DNA of 5,077 nucleotides, taken from Candidatus Atribacteria bacterium 1244-E10-H5-B2 (GTDB lineage Bacteria > Atribacterota > JS1 > SB-45 > 34-128). Each line of letters begins with the position of its first letter. Position 1 is the stretch's first letter. The stretch is taken from positions 1 to 5,077 of the forward strand of contig NMQN01000778.1 in assembly GCA_003575245.1 (NCBI GenBank), written 5' to 3'. The position numbers and the translations under genes are program-made. The notes under the pieces are model-generated. The model was given only the letters and a program-made list of their open reading frames with translations. It was not told where the DNA came from and did not search any database. Below, piece after piece: positions 1 through 4,978 of this stretch.

Positions 1-221
1 ATTGTTCCTTCTGGGTTTTTAGCCTTTTCAGTCTTTATGGCATCGACAAGCTTTGCTGCTCCCACATTACTACCCGCAGGGGCAAGAGAACCGTGATAGT
101 CGTTAATTGTCAATATAACAATCTCTTTTTCAGCAGCTAGAATAAAGGATATGGTACCTAAAATTAACAAGAAAGTTAATAAGGAAATTAACAGTCCTTT
201 AGTTATTTTAAATCTCAACAT
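1..221 (-). CDS. Exported 5'-nucleotidase / 2',3'-cyclic-nucleotide phosphodiesterase family metallophosphatase, N-terminal part only
   Basis: The first 73 codons are present; the gene continues past base 1. Residues 1-30 are a signal peptide: basic start MLRFKITK, a hydrophobic core of Leu/Ile/Phe, and a likely cut after ILAA before EKE. The mature chain opens with a beta strand (IVILTIN) running into N40-D41-Y42-H43-G44. This is the NDxHG signature of UshA/CpdB/YfkN-type enzymes, in which the Asp and His bind the dinuclear metal centre. GAAKLVDAI follows, as expected for the first helix. Family members remove phosphate from nucleotides or cyclic nucleotides outside the cytoplasm. The C-terminal substrate-binding domain is not visible, so the exact substrate cannot be given. 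ATG at 221 is chosen because AAGGAGG lies 12 nt upstream, a slightly long spacing, and the signal peptide starts there. Its nearest upstream neighbour is the flavin reductase, 328 nt away. Confidence 0.85.
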   Translation of the reverse strand, partial: MLRFKITKGLLISLLTFLLILGTISFILAAEKEIVILTINDYHGSLAPAGSNVGAAKLVDAIKTEKAKNPEGT

Positions 222-233
222 ATTTGTATAAAT

Positions 234-240
234 CCTCCTT
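234..240 (-). promoter_or_regulatory. Ribosome binding site of the nucleotidase gene
   Basis: The minus strand reads AAGGAGG, seven bases complementary to the 16S rRNA 3' end, 12 nt before ATG at 221. The spacing is at the long end, but no other start codon in this frame fits better. Confidence 0.7.
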
Positions 241-269
241 AAATATTTTTTAATTAATCTTCTAACTAA

Positions 270-323
270 TCAAATCCTCACTAAACTTAGATCTTGAGTA
301 ATTACGCTAAGCAAATCACCTCC
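270..323 (-). other. Possible 14-codon leader ORF with a strong Shine-Dalgarno sequence
   Basis: The minus strand carries GGAGGTGAT at 323-315, nine consecutive bases complementary to the usual 16S rRNA 3' tail. It is followed immediately by TTG at 314, which opens 14 codons (TTG read as Met, then LSVITQDLSLVRI) ending in TGA at 270. The stop lies 48 nt before the nucleotidase ATG. The gap between GGAGG and TTG is only 4 nt, shorter than ideal, and a TTG start on so short an ORF could be chance. It may be a leader peptide, a ribosome standby site, or the remnant of a lost gene start. Confidence 0.2.
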
Positions 324-479
324 CTCTTCTTTTCAAATACTTAAACTCGCGGCTATCAAATTTTTTCTTGAACTCAAATAATAAATATGTATATTCTTTA
401 ATATTTGCTAGAAATCGTGTTTTAATTAAAAATTACTCTCTTTTCTATTTTCTACATCTACCTTAAATAATCCTTCTTT

Positions 480-507
480 TTTATAAAAATTCTTTTAAAT
501 AAATCAA
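480..507 (-). promoter_or_regulatory. Candidate sigma-70 type promoter for the nucleotidase gene
   Basis: On the minus strand TTGATT (507-502) is followed after 16 nt by TATAAA (485-480). The -35 box matches four of six consensus bases and the -10 box five of six. The surrounding DNA is nearly all A/T, so chance matches are likely. The position, shortly after the flavin reductase stop, is sensible for separate transcription of the nucleotidase. Confidence 0.3.
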
Positions 508-549
508 ACTTGTTTTTACTTAATATTTTTTTGTCCTTTGTAATAAAAT

Positions 550-1065
550 TTAGTTAATTACTTTTCTATAACAGGCCACTATCTCTCCAAAATAAAAAGT
601 ATGATAGTTATTATCTGCATAAAAATCTTCCTTATATTCTTTACACAAAAAATCGGGATTTATTTCACTTTTACAAACAATTTTACATTCGTAATGAAAT
701 CCTGATATGTTAAGAATAGGAGTGTCTACTTTTTGTGCTGGAACAATGGTTAAATTACATTCTTTGAATTTATCAAAATCTCGACCGGATTTAGTACCAC
801 AAAAATTTAATACTTCCTTCAAGTCATCAGTTGGGATACTAACCGTAAAACTGGAGGCTTTTTCAATAATATGATGGGTAAGGCGGCTCTTCCTAACAAT
901 AACTGTCATTATCGGCTTTCTCCACATATATCCAATGGCAGCCCAACCTATAGTCATAACATTTATTTTTACATCATCTTTGGACTTAGCTACCAGGAAT
1001 GCCCCTTTAGATTTTATCTGTTGTATAACTTCTTCAGCAATAGATAAATAACTCACATTTTTCAT
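550..1065 (-). CDS. Flavin reductase-like (FMN-binding) domain protein
   Basis: This is a cytosolic protein of 171 residues, the usual size for a single flavin reductase-like domain with a split-barrel fold that holds FMN, often as a homodimer. Family-type features in order are GAFLVAK (21-27), N35-V-M-T-I-G-W, P51 before the strand IMTVIV, RKSRLTHHII (58-67), the strand FTVSIP (73-78), CGTKSGRDFDKF (89-100) and the C-terminal YHTFYFGEIVACY (154-166). The CGTKSGRD segment and YH..YFGEIVA ending are, as far as I recall, typical of a clostridial-type subgroup annotated only as flavin reductase family protein. The electron donor and acceptor are unknown. An in-frame GTG at 1089 would add eight residues (MSLRRQIE), but the Shine-Dalgarno AAGGAGA lies inside that extension, 9 nt before ATG at 1065, so 1065 is preferred. 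The PC4-type gene ends 48 nt upstream, which suggests co-transcription. The protein has six cysteines, none in a recognised metal motif. Confidence 0.88.
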   Translation of the reverse strand: MKNVSYLSIAEEVIQQIKSKGAFLVAKSKDDVKINVMTIGWAAIGYMWRKPIMTVIVRKSRLTHHIIEKASSFTVSIPTDDLKEVLNFCGTKSGRDFDKFKECNLTIVPAQKVDTPILNISGFHYECKIVCKSEINPDFLCKEYKEDFYADNNYHTFYFGEIVACYRKVIN

Positions 1066-1074
1066 TTCAATTTG

Positions 1075-1081
1075 TCTCCTT
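1075..1081 (-). promoter_or_regulatory. Ribosome binding site that fixes the flavin reductase start
   Basis: AAGGAGA on the minus strand lies 9 nt upstream of ATG at 1065. Because it falls downstream of the alternative GTG at 1089, it favours the shorter protein. The sequence before that GTG is almost only A and T, with no Shine-Dalgarno match. Confidence 0.75.
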
Positions 1082-1113
1082 AAAGACACAATAATAATTA
1101 TATTTTAATTTTC

Positions 1114-1326
1114 TTAATCAATTTCCTTTAATTTTTCTACCATTTTCACAAAATCATCTATCCATTCAGCAGCAAAGTTTATACCTTTAGGAGTGGGAAT
1201 GTACTCATCTCCGTCTTTCACTTTTACATATTGCCTTAAATCAACCCTCTCTACTCCCCGAAACTCACCGATAGATAAAACTAATTTTTTATTATCGGTA
1301 ACATCTAATTGCCCAATCTGCTTCAT
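1114..1326 (-). CDS. PC4/YdbC-type single-stranded nucleic-acid-binding protein (transcriptional coactivator p15 family)
   Basis: This 70-residue cytosolic protein matches the compact PC4 domain over its whole length: a beta sheet (KKLVLSIGEF 13-22, ERVDLRQYVK 26-35), the EYIPTPKGINF turn (41-51), and an amphipathic helix starting at W55 (EWIDDFVKMVEKLKE). In eukaryotic PC4 and bacterial YdbC-like proteins this fold dimerises and binds single-stranded DNA with little sequence preference. Bacterial copies of about 70-80 residues are common in Firmicutes-type genomes, mostly without a defined role. ATG at 1326 is preceded by AAAGGAG with 9 nt spacing. The flavin reductase begins 48 nt after the stop, with its own strong RBS, consistent with a two-gene operon. 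A role in transcription, repair or general ssDNA protection cannot be told apart here. Confidence 0.88.
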   Translation of the reverse strand: MKQIGQLDVTDNKKLVLSIGEFRGVERVDLRQYVKVKDGDEYIPTPKGINFAAEWIDDFVKMVEKLKEID

Positions 1327-1335
1327 TTAATATTT

Positions 1336-1342
1336 CTCCTTT
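1336..1342 (-). promoter_or_regulatory. Ribosome binding site of the PC4-type gene
   Basis: AAAGGAG on the minus strand, 9 nt upstream of ATG at 1326, is a near-ideal Shine-Dalgarno sequence. Confidence 0.75.
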
Positions 1343-1365
1343 CTTCTACTTTTTTCTTCTACTTT
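1341..1365. repeat. 12-bp tandem direct repeat in the PC4 gene leader
   Basis: TTCTTCTACTTT occurs at 1341-1352 and again at 1354-1365, a 13-nt period. On the coding strand this gives two purine-rich AAAGTAGAAGAA units just upstream of, and overlapping, the ribosome binding site. It may be simple slippage in low-complexity DNA, or may affect ribosome loading. Confidence 0.6.
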
Positions 1366-1381
1366 GTTTAATACATTATTT

Positions 1382-1387
1382 ATTATA
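1382..1387 (-). promoter_or_regulatory. Candidate -10 box for the PC4-flavin reductase unit
   Basis: A perfect TATAAT lies on the minus strand at 1387-1382, about 55 nt before the PC4 start. There is no good -35 box at 16-18 nt. A second TATAAT occurs at 1480-1475, with only a weak TTCGTA upstream of it. In DNA this A+T-rich either could be chance, so the promoter is unresolved between the two. Confidence 0.2.
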
Positions 1388-1409
1388 TTACCTTCCCAAC
1401 ATAATACCC

Positions 1410-1521
1410 GATACGCGATACCTTATCTTCTGTATTCTTTCTTCTCTTTCCTAAAACAGCTAACCAGGTAACTAATTATATACGCTAAACTACGATATAC
1501 GAAATACGATATACGCGATAC
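1410..1521. repeat. GATAC-type short repeats between the DUF3160 and PC4 genes
   Basis: The 11-mer ATACGCGATAC occurs at 1411-1421 and 1511-1521, exactly 100 nt apart. Within 1491-1521 the 10-mer ACGATATACG is also repeated with a 14-nt period (1492-1501, 1506-1515). The right-hand copy ends 4 nt from the DUF3160 stop codon. The same words, including ATACGATATAC in reverse orientation at 3693-3703, recur beside the start of the DUF3160 gene and after the phospholipase gene. The block therefore belongs to a dispersed intergenic repeat family. Between the copies (1422-1490) I see only low-complexity sequence and a TATAAT. Confidence 0.65.
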
Positions 1522-1525
1522 TAAT

Positions 1526-3670
1526 TCATTCTCCGACAAAAGTCTTCACCCAATCAGGCTGATTCGGTCTTTCTCTTCTTTCTCCCATCTCCTGCCATTT
1601 TTCATCGGTCAACCTATCTTCCATGGGATGTTTAAATTCGTAATAAGAAAAAACAGCTCCCCGACATATTCTCACTCCCCGGGCAGAATCTATTATAACA
1701 TAGATATTAAATGGCGAGCCAACTCCCTCCTCTAAAACTTGTCCGGTATTTACATCAGTATGGACATCTGCCACAATTTCCATCTTTTCATCAGTATCAG
1801 AGATTATTTTTTCCAAAATTTCTGAGGGAAACTCTTTCAAAGATGTAAGCTTACTTCCGATATTCCAAATAAGTTCGTATTCCTCATTATCTAAGGGTGT
1901 ATTGCTAATTTCTTTTTCAGAAATGATCTTTAGTTTATCTAATAATTCTTCAAATTCTTTTATTTTCTCCGGAATTCCCTCGATAGCCAGGTCAAGAGCA
2001 ATAAGATTATTTCTTAAGTCCTTCATCATCTCTTCTAATCTGGCATAGACTTCCGGATAAGGCTCAACATACCCGTAGGTTAACTTTGGTTCAGGAGGCA
2101 TCCCCTTACCCGCCATAGTATAACTCTGCTTGGCATATAAAATAGTATCATGCCTTAATTCAGTCCAGGAACCCAGCACAGTTTGCAGTTCCTTATCTAC
2201 CCAGGCAGGATTTTGTATAAAGCAAGGTAAATTTGCATCTTTGCTCTCTTCTAATAAAGGAAGTAGAGCATAAAGCCAGCGCCAGTAGAGATTCTGTTTC
2301 CATTCCTCTATGGTTTTTAGAGAAAATTCTTCTTTTAAATTATTTAATTGATTATAATACTCGGTATACTCAGTATCTCCTTCTGCCTCTAAAATTTCCA
2401 GTGCCCTCTTTGACCCCAGCACAGCACATACATCTAACCCCCGGGGGAAAGCCCTGACTGAACCAAAGTTGGGGATAATTTCCATAGTAAAAGGTTTCTT
2501 ATCACCGGTGTATTGCATAATTATCTTCTCACCTTTTACTCCAAATACTAATTCCTGAAACATATAAGAATCAGGAATAAATCTCTGCCCCATAAATCTA
2601 AAACCCTGAGTTGAAACTCTAAAATCACCATCTTCTGCAAAAGCTAAACCAGAAAGAATCTTAGGTACTCTTAATTGTATCGCCTTATCAATAAATTCAG
2701 CAAGCTTTTCTTGATTATTATATTTATCAATAGATTCATTGGGGGGAAATATTTCCTTAATAAGTTTTATATAGTCATCCACATATAAATCATCGGTTTT
2801 TCCCACAAAATAGACTGTAGGCTCATAAATCATCTTCCATAATTTAAAGGCATTTTCATCTCTTAAAAGGGTATCAGCCATTAAAATGGCTTGCAGGGTC
2901 ATCTTCTTACCATAAGTTATAGCTGGTTCTTCTGAGGCCGGTCTTAATTTAAAATCAATGCGCCCATACCACATCATTGCCTTAAAATAATTCTCCAATT
3001 TTTCATTTCTGGTGTAATGGCCTCTGGGGATATACTGGCTGTAATCTTCGTAGGCATAAGGAGTCTGATAAATACTGGGGTTTTTTATATAGGTTAAAAG
3101 TTCCCTAAACTCTAATCCTTTGTGATTCTTTATATTTTCACATTCTTGTTCCACTAATTCCTCTAATTTATAACCAGCCTGATACTCAGGGTCAAACTGC
3201 CTTTTAGCCACTGCAAAAAAACCGATATTTAATCTGGCGGCCTCTTTAACATTTTCAGTATGGGCTTCTCTAAATTGCTCAATAGAAAGTTCGAGCATGC
3301 GGTCAGTAAGTTCGATTGCTGAATCATAAAGTTTTTCTACTTCTAATATTCGCAAAAGATAATCAAAAAATATATGGCCGGTATGGAGAGCTGCATCGGT
3401 GGTTATAAATATAGGCTGGTTGGTATCTTTGCACTCTAAATAAATATCACTTATCTCCTTATAATAGGCAGGTGAAACTGCAAACCCATTTTTTCTAAGA
3501 AGTTCAGATGCTGCAGGAGAAAGATGAAATTGACGGATATTAGAGATATCTTCAAGAGAATATAAATCTTTTTTATTTTCTGTTGAAAAAACTGACGAAG
3601 TTAATAGAAAAAAGAGGAGTACCAAATATAGAAAACAAATTATAGTTGTTTTAAAATTAACTCTTTTCAT
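1526..3670 (-). CDS. Exported DUF3160 family protein of unknown function
   Basis: This is a 714-residue protein with a signal peptide (MKRVNFK, a hydrophobic stretch to about residue 24, likely cut after SSVFS before TENKK). It has no lipobox and no later membrane segment, so it is probably released or held outside the membrane. Motifs I associate with DUF3160 run along the whole chain: FITTDAALHTGHIFFDY (88-104), YSQYIPRGHYTR (210-221) with AMMWYGR (231-237), GFRFMGQRFIPDSYMFQELV (356-375), PRGLDVCAVLGS (409-420), NLYWRWLYALLPLL (460-473), GSWTELRHDTILYAKQSYT (500-518), YGYVEPYPEVYARL (532-545), VADVHTDVNTGQVLEEGVG (633-651) and RGAVFSYYEF (670-679). The gene is therefore intact. Repeated conserved His, Asp and Glu residues suggest an enzyme, but no reaction is known to me. 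ATG at 3670 is preferred over ATG at 3685 because GGGGGT lies 7 nt before it and the signal peptide begins there. The phospholipase-like gene lies upstream, across a repeat-filled 314-nt gap. Confidence 0.88.
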   Translation of the reverse strand: MKRVNFKTTIICFLYLVLLFFLLTSSVFSTENKKDLYSLEDISNIRQFHLSPAASELLRKNGFAVSPAYYKEISDIYLECKDTNQPIFITTDAALHTGHIFFDYLLRILEVEKLYDSAIELTDRMLELSIEQFREAHTENVKEAARLNIGFFAVAKRQFDPEYQAGYKLEELVEQECENIKNHKGLEFRELLTYIKNPSIYQTPYAYEDYSQYIPRGHYTRNEKLENYFKAMMWYGRIDFKLRPASEEPAITYGKKMTLQAILMADTLLRDENAFKLWKMIYEPTVYFVGKTDDLYVDDYIKLIKEIFPPNESIDKYNNQEKLAEFIDKAIQLRVPKILSGLAFAEDGDFRVSTQGFRFMGQRFIPDSYMFQELVFGVKGEKIIMQYTGDKKPFTMEIIPNFGSVRAFPRGLDVCAVLGSKRALEILEAEGDTEYTEYYNQLNNLKEEFSLKTIEEWKQNLYWRWLYALLPLLEESKDANLPCFIQNPAWVDKELQTVLGSWTELRHDTILYAKQSYTMAGKGMPPEPKLTYGYVEPYPEVYARLEEMMKDLRNNLIALDLAIEGIPEKIKEFEELLDKLKIISEKEISNTPLDNEEYELIWNIGSKLTSLKEFPSEILEKIISDTDEKMEIVADVHTDVNTGQVLEEGVGSPFNIYVIIDSARGVRICRGAVFSYYEFKHPMEDRLTDEKWQEMGERRERPNQPDWVKTFVGE

Positions 3671-3677
3671 TTTATTT

Positions 3678-3683
3678 ACCCCC
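3678..3683 (-). promoter_or_regulatory. Ribosome binding site deciding the DUF3160 start
   Basis: GGGGGT on the minus strand sits 7 nt before ATG at 3670. It overlaps the alternative ATG at 3685, which itself is preceded only by AAGAGA. The shorter protein (714 rather than 719 residues) is thus favoured; the difference does not affect the signal peptide. Confidence 0.5.
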
Positions 3684-3740
3684 ATTCTCTTAGTATATCG
3701 TATCGAGTATCGCGTTAAAGAAATTGGGATTTAGGTGTAG

Positions 3741-3760
3741 GGGCACAATGAATTGTGCCC
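3741..3760. repeat. REP-like perfect hairpin
   Basis: GGGCACAA (3741-3748) and TTGTGCCC (3753-3760) form a perfect 8-bp stem around a TGAA loop, preceded by GTAG. From memory, short palindromes of the form GTAGGGGC...GCCC are common dispersed extragenic elements in many bacteria. No minus-strand T-run follows, so it is not an intrinsic terminator for the genes here. On the plus strand it is followed by TTCTTTT, but no plus-strand gene needs a terminator. Confidence 0.65.
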
Positions 3761-3785
3761 TTCTTTTGTAATTCACTTTAAAATC

Positions 3786-3817
3786 TACCAACCTGCCGAT
3801 TAAATTAGTCGTTGGTA
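3786..3817. repeat. Inverted repeat TACCAAC / GTTGGTA
   Basis: TACCAAC at 3786-3792 pairs perfectly with GTTGGTA at 3811-3817, leaving an 18-nt loop in which GATT (3798-3801) and AGTC (3807-3810) can pair further with one wobble. A run of nine A residues (3820-3827 region) adjoins on the plus strand, so in the direction of transcription the T-run comes before the stem. That is the wrong order for a terminator. Confidence 0.45.
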
Positions 3818-3874
3818 TTAAAAAAAAGTTTTTAGTTATCAATTTTCGGTTTATAGTCTACTTTATTCTATGTT

Positions 3875-3964
3875 ATTGCGAGTTCTGATTTATCAGAGCG
3901 CGGCAATCCCTGTTTAAGATTGCTTCGGTCGTTTCACACCCTCCGCTCTTTATCTTTACGCAAT
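3875..3964. repeat. ATTGCGAG-type extragenic palindromic repeat (degenerate REP/MITE-like unit)
   Basis: The unit begins ATTGCG (3875-3880) and ends CGCAAT (3959-3964), giving 6-bp terminal inverted repeats over 90 bp. Its left half, 3875-3907, folds as an imperfect hairpin: ATTGCGAG pairs across CTGA-TTTA-TCAG with CGCGGCAAT, with one mismatch, one bulge and one wobble. The right half carries GATTGCTTCGGTCGTTTCA. This order (ATTGCGAG, GGCAATC, GATTGCTTCG, CGCAAT) is the pattern I recall from dispersed intergenic repeats in many unrelated bacterial genomes. The last bases merge with the neighbouring GATAC repeat. Confidence 0.6.
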
Positions 3965-3984
3965 ACTCGATACTCGATACGAGT

Positions 3985-4947
3985 TTATTCAACAGACTCT
4001 TCTAACAAATCAAAAAACCCATTTAAATAACCCAAGCCTAATAGTATATCTTTTTTCATCAAATTAATCAATTCTTGGCTATCTGGAGAATTAGCTATTT
4101 TTATTATTTCTTGTTCCTCAAGTATAAGTAACTCTTGATCATTATCTAATACAGGAAATAATTTCATAGTCTCTCGATAAGACAAGGTAAAATCTTTTCT
4201 GGCTTCTTTACTTAACTTAATTGCTGCTTTAACCATGTCATCCATTTTCACATTTTTAACTTCTGGAAGAATACTATAAAATTTATCCTTTTTATATTTA
4301 AAAAGATATCCATTAAAACCTTCATAGCCATAATGAGCATTGGTAACCAATACAGTCAGTTTCTTTACATTAAAAAACTTCTTAAAGAGGACATCCAAAG
4401 GGGCTGGATAGGTATGATAGGGTTGAGATAGGTCTTCTAAGTAATGGATTGCCCGAGCAGCAAATCTAAACCCCCAATAATTATCACCTTTCCCAAAGGC
4501 AATCTTAGACATTTCAAAGAAGTGATTGGCTCTTTTGGGGGCCTCTCCGGCTTTCAGTAAACCTGCAAACACTGAAAAATACATATGGCGATACCCCTGA
4601 CTTCCCCCGGTTAAAGTTTGTAATTTATTTAATTCTAAATTAGTATCTAAATCCCAATCCGGTTCGTCCGAATAACTTATAAGAATATCTGAGGCTTTTA
4701 CTTTTTCTCCAATCTCCCCTTCCACATATTTTATTACAAATTCCGGATTATATTCATCCTGGTCTATATCTTCATAAGTATAAGGAGTTATTTCGATTTC
4801 GGGGAAATTATTTATCCAATCATTATTTTTTATGGCCAGTTCAGTATAAAAAAAGTGACTGTTCCAGGAAAACACATTTACAGAATTTAAGATTAAAACT
4901 GAAAGAATTAGCAGAATATAAATTGATATTTTCTTTTCAAGCTTCAT
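3985..4947 (-). CDS. Exported zinc-dependent phospholipase C / S1-P1 nuclease superfamily protein
   Basis: This 320-residue precursor has a signal peptide (MKLEKK, hydrophobic 8-20, likely cut after NVFS) that would leave Trp28 as the mature N-terminus. In Bacillus cereus phospholipase C and in S1/P1 nucleases the N-terminal Trp binds zinc through its amino and carbonyl groups. The remaining expected ligands can be placed: H31, an Asp in SDEPDWD (D94 most likely), H121 in GYRHMYF, H168-x3-D172-x5-H178 in AIHYLEDLSQPYH, and H205-x3-E209 in AHYGYE. The 168/172/178 spacing is the same as in B. cereus PLC (118/122/128), and the last ligand is Glu as in PLC (H142/E146) rather than the Asp of P1 nuclease. 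A phospholipid or other phosphodiester substrate outside the membrane is inferred. The C-terminal 90 residues are mostly helical. ATG at 4947 has AAGAGGT just upstream. It may be transcribed with the DUF3160 gene, although 314 nt of repeats intervene. Confidence 0.82.
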   Translation of the reverse strand: MKLEKKISIYILLILSVLILNSVNVFSWNSHFFYTELAIKNNDWINNFPEIEITPYTYEDIDQDEYNPEFVIKYVEGEIGEKVKASDILISYSDEPDWDLDTNLELNKLQTLTGGSQGYRHMYFSVFAGLLKAGEAPKRANHFFEMSKIAFGKGDNYWGFRFAARAIHYLEDLSQPYHTYPAPLDVLFKKFFNVKKLTVLVTNAHYGYEGFNGYLFKYKKDKFYSILPEVKNVKMDDMVKAAIKLSKEARKDFTLSYRETMKLFPVLDNDQELLILEEQEIIKIANSPDSQELINLMKKDILLGLGYLNGFFDLLEESVE

Positions 4948-4951
4948 AATT

Positions 4952-4958
4952 ACCTCTT
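4952..4958 (-). promoter_or_regulatory. Ribosome binding site of the phospholipase-like gene
   Basis: AAGAGGT on the minus strand ends 4 nt before ATG at 4947. The spacing is short but workable, and the signal peptide begins at this ATG. Confidence 0.65.
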
Positions 4959-4978
4959 AAATTTTATTTTAAATTTCC

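Larger units (their letters stand above)
222..549. other. A+T-rich intergenic region and putative long leader of the nucleotidase gene
   Basis: These 328 bases separate the flavin reductase stop from the nucleotidase start. No ORF of normal size and no convincing rho-independent terminator (GC stem followed by T-run) is seen on the minus strand after the flavin reductase. The stretch is very A+T-rich apart from short patches near 315-355. It holds a promoter candidate (480-507), an isolated strong Shine-Dalgarno sequence (315-323) and the nucleotidase RBS (234-240). If the promoter is right, the nucleotidase mRNA has a leader of about 250 nt. I recognise no riboswitch class in it. Confidence 0.6.
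3700..3973. repeat. Inverted pair of GATAC-type repeats bracketing the intergenic region
   Basis: GTATCGAGTATCGCGT at 3700-3715 and ACGCAATACTCGATAC at 3958-3973 are reverse complements at 15 of 16 positions, separated by 242 nt. The right arm continues as CTCGATACGAG (3973-3983), itself a small hairpin (CTCG/CGAG), and ends 1 nt from the stop codon of the phospholipase-like gene. The left arm runs on to GTATATCGTAT at 3693-3703, matching in reverse a word in the 1491-1521 repeat block. The arrangement looks like the ends of an inserted non-coding unit, or two independent copies of a dispersed repeat. Confidence 0.6.

Noticed and set aside
1066..1089. GTG start at 1089 for the flavin reductase, adding eight residues
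   Set aside because: There is no Shine-Dalgarno before it, and the good AAGGAGA site lies inside the extension, properly spaced for ATG at 1065.
1491..1521. CRISPR-like direct repeats
   Set aside because: The units are only 10-11 nt with near-zero or irregular spacing and no array structure; no cas gene is present.
2233..2457. 74-codon plus-strand ORF
   Set aside because: It lies wholly inside the DUF3160 gene on the opposite strand, resembles no known protein and has no convincing RBS. The minus-strand frame there encodes well-recognised family motifs.
1526..3670. DUF3160 protein as an M49 (dipeptidyl peptidase III-like) metallopeptidase
   Set aside because: WTELRHD and VADVHTD superficially suggest zinc sites, but the HExxGH and EExR(A/K)(E/D) motifs of M49 are absent.
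3671..3685. ATG at 3685 as the DUF3160 start
   Set aside because: GGGGGT lies between the two ATGs, spaced for the one at 3670, and the signal peptide is already complete from there.
3741..3767. Hairpin followed by TTCTTTT read as a rho-independent terminator
   Set aside because: The T-rich tail is on the plus strand, where there is no gene to terminate. On the minus strand the stem is followed by CTACACC.
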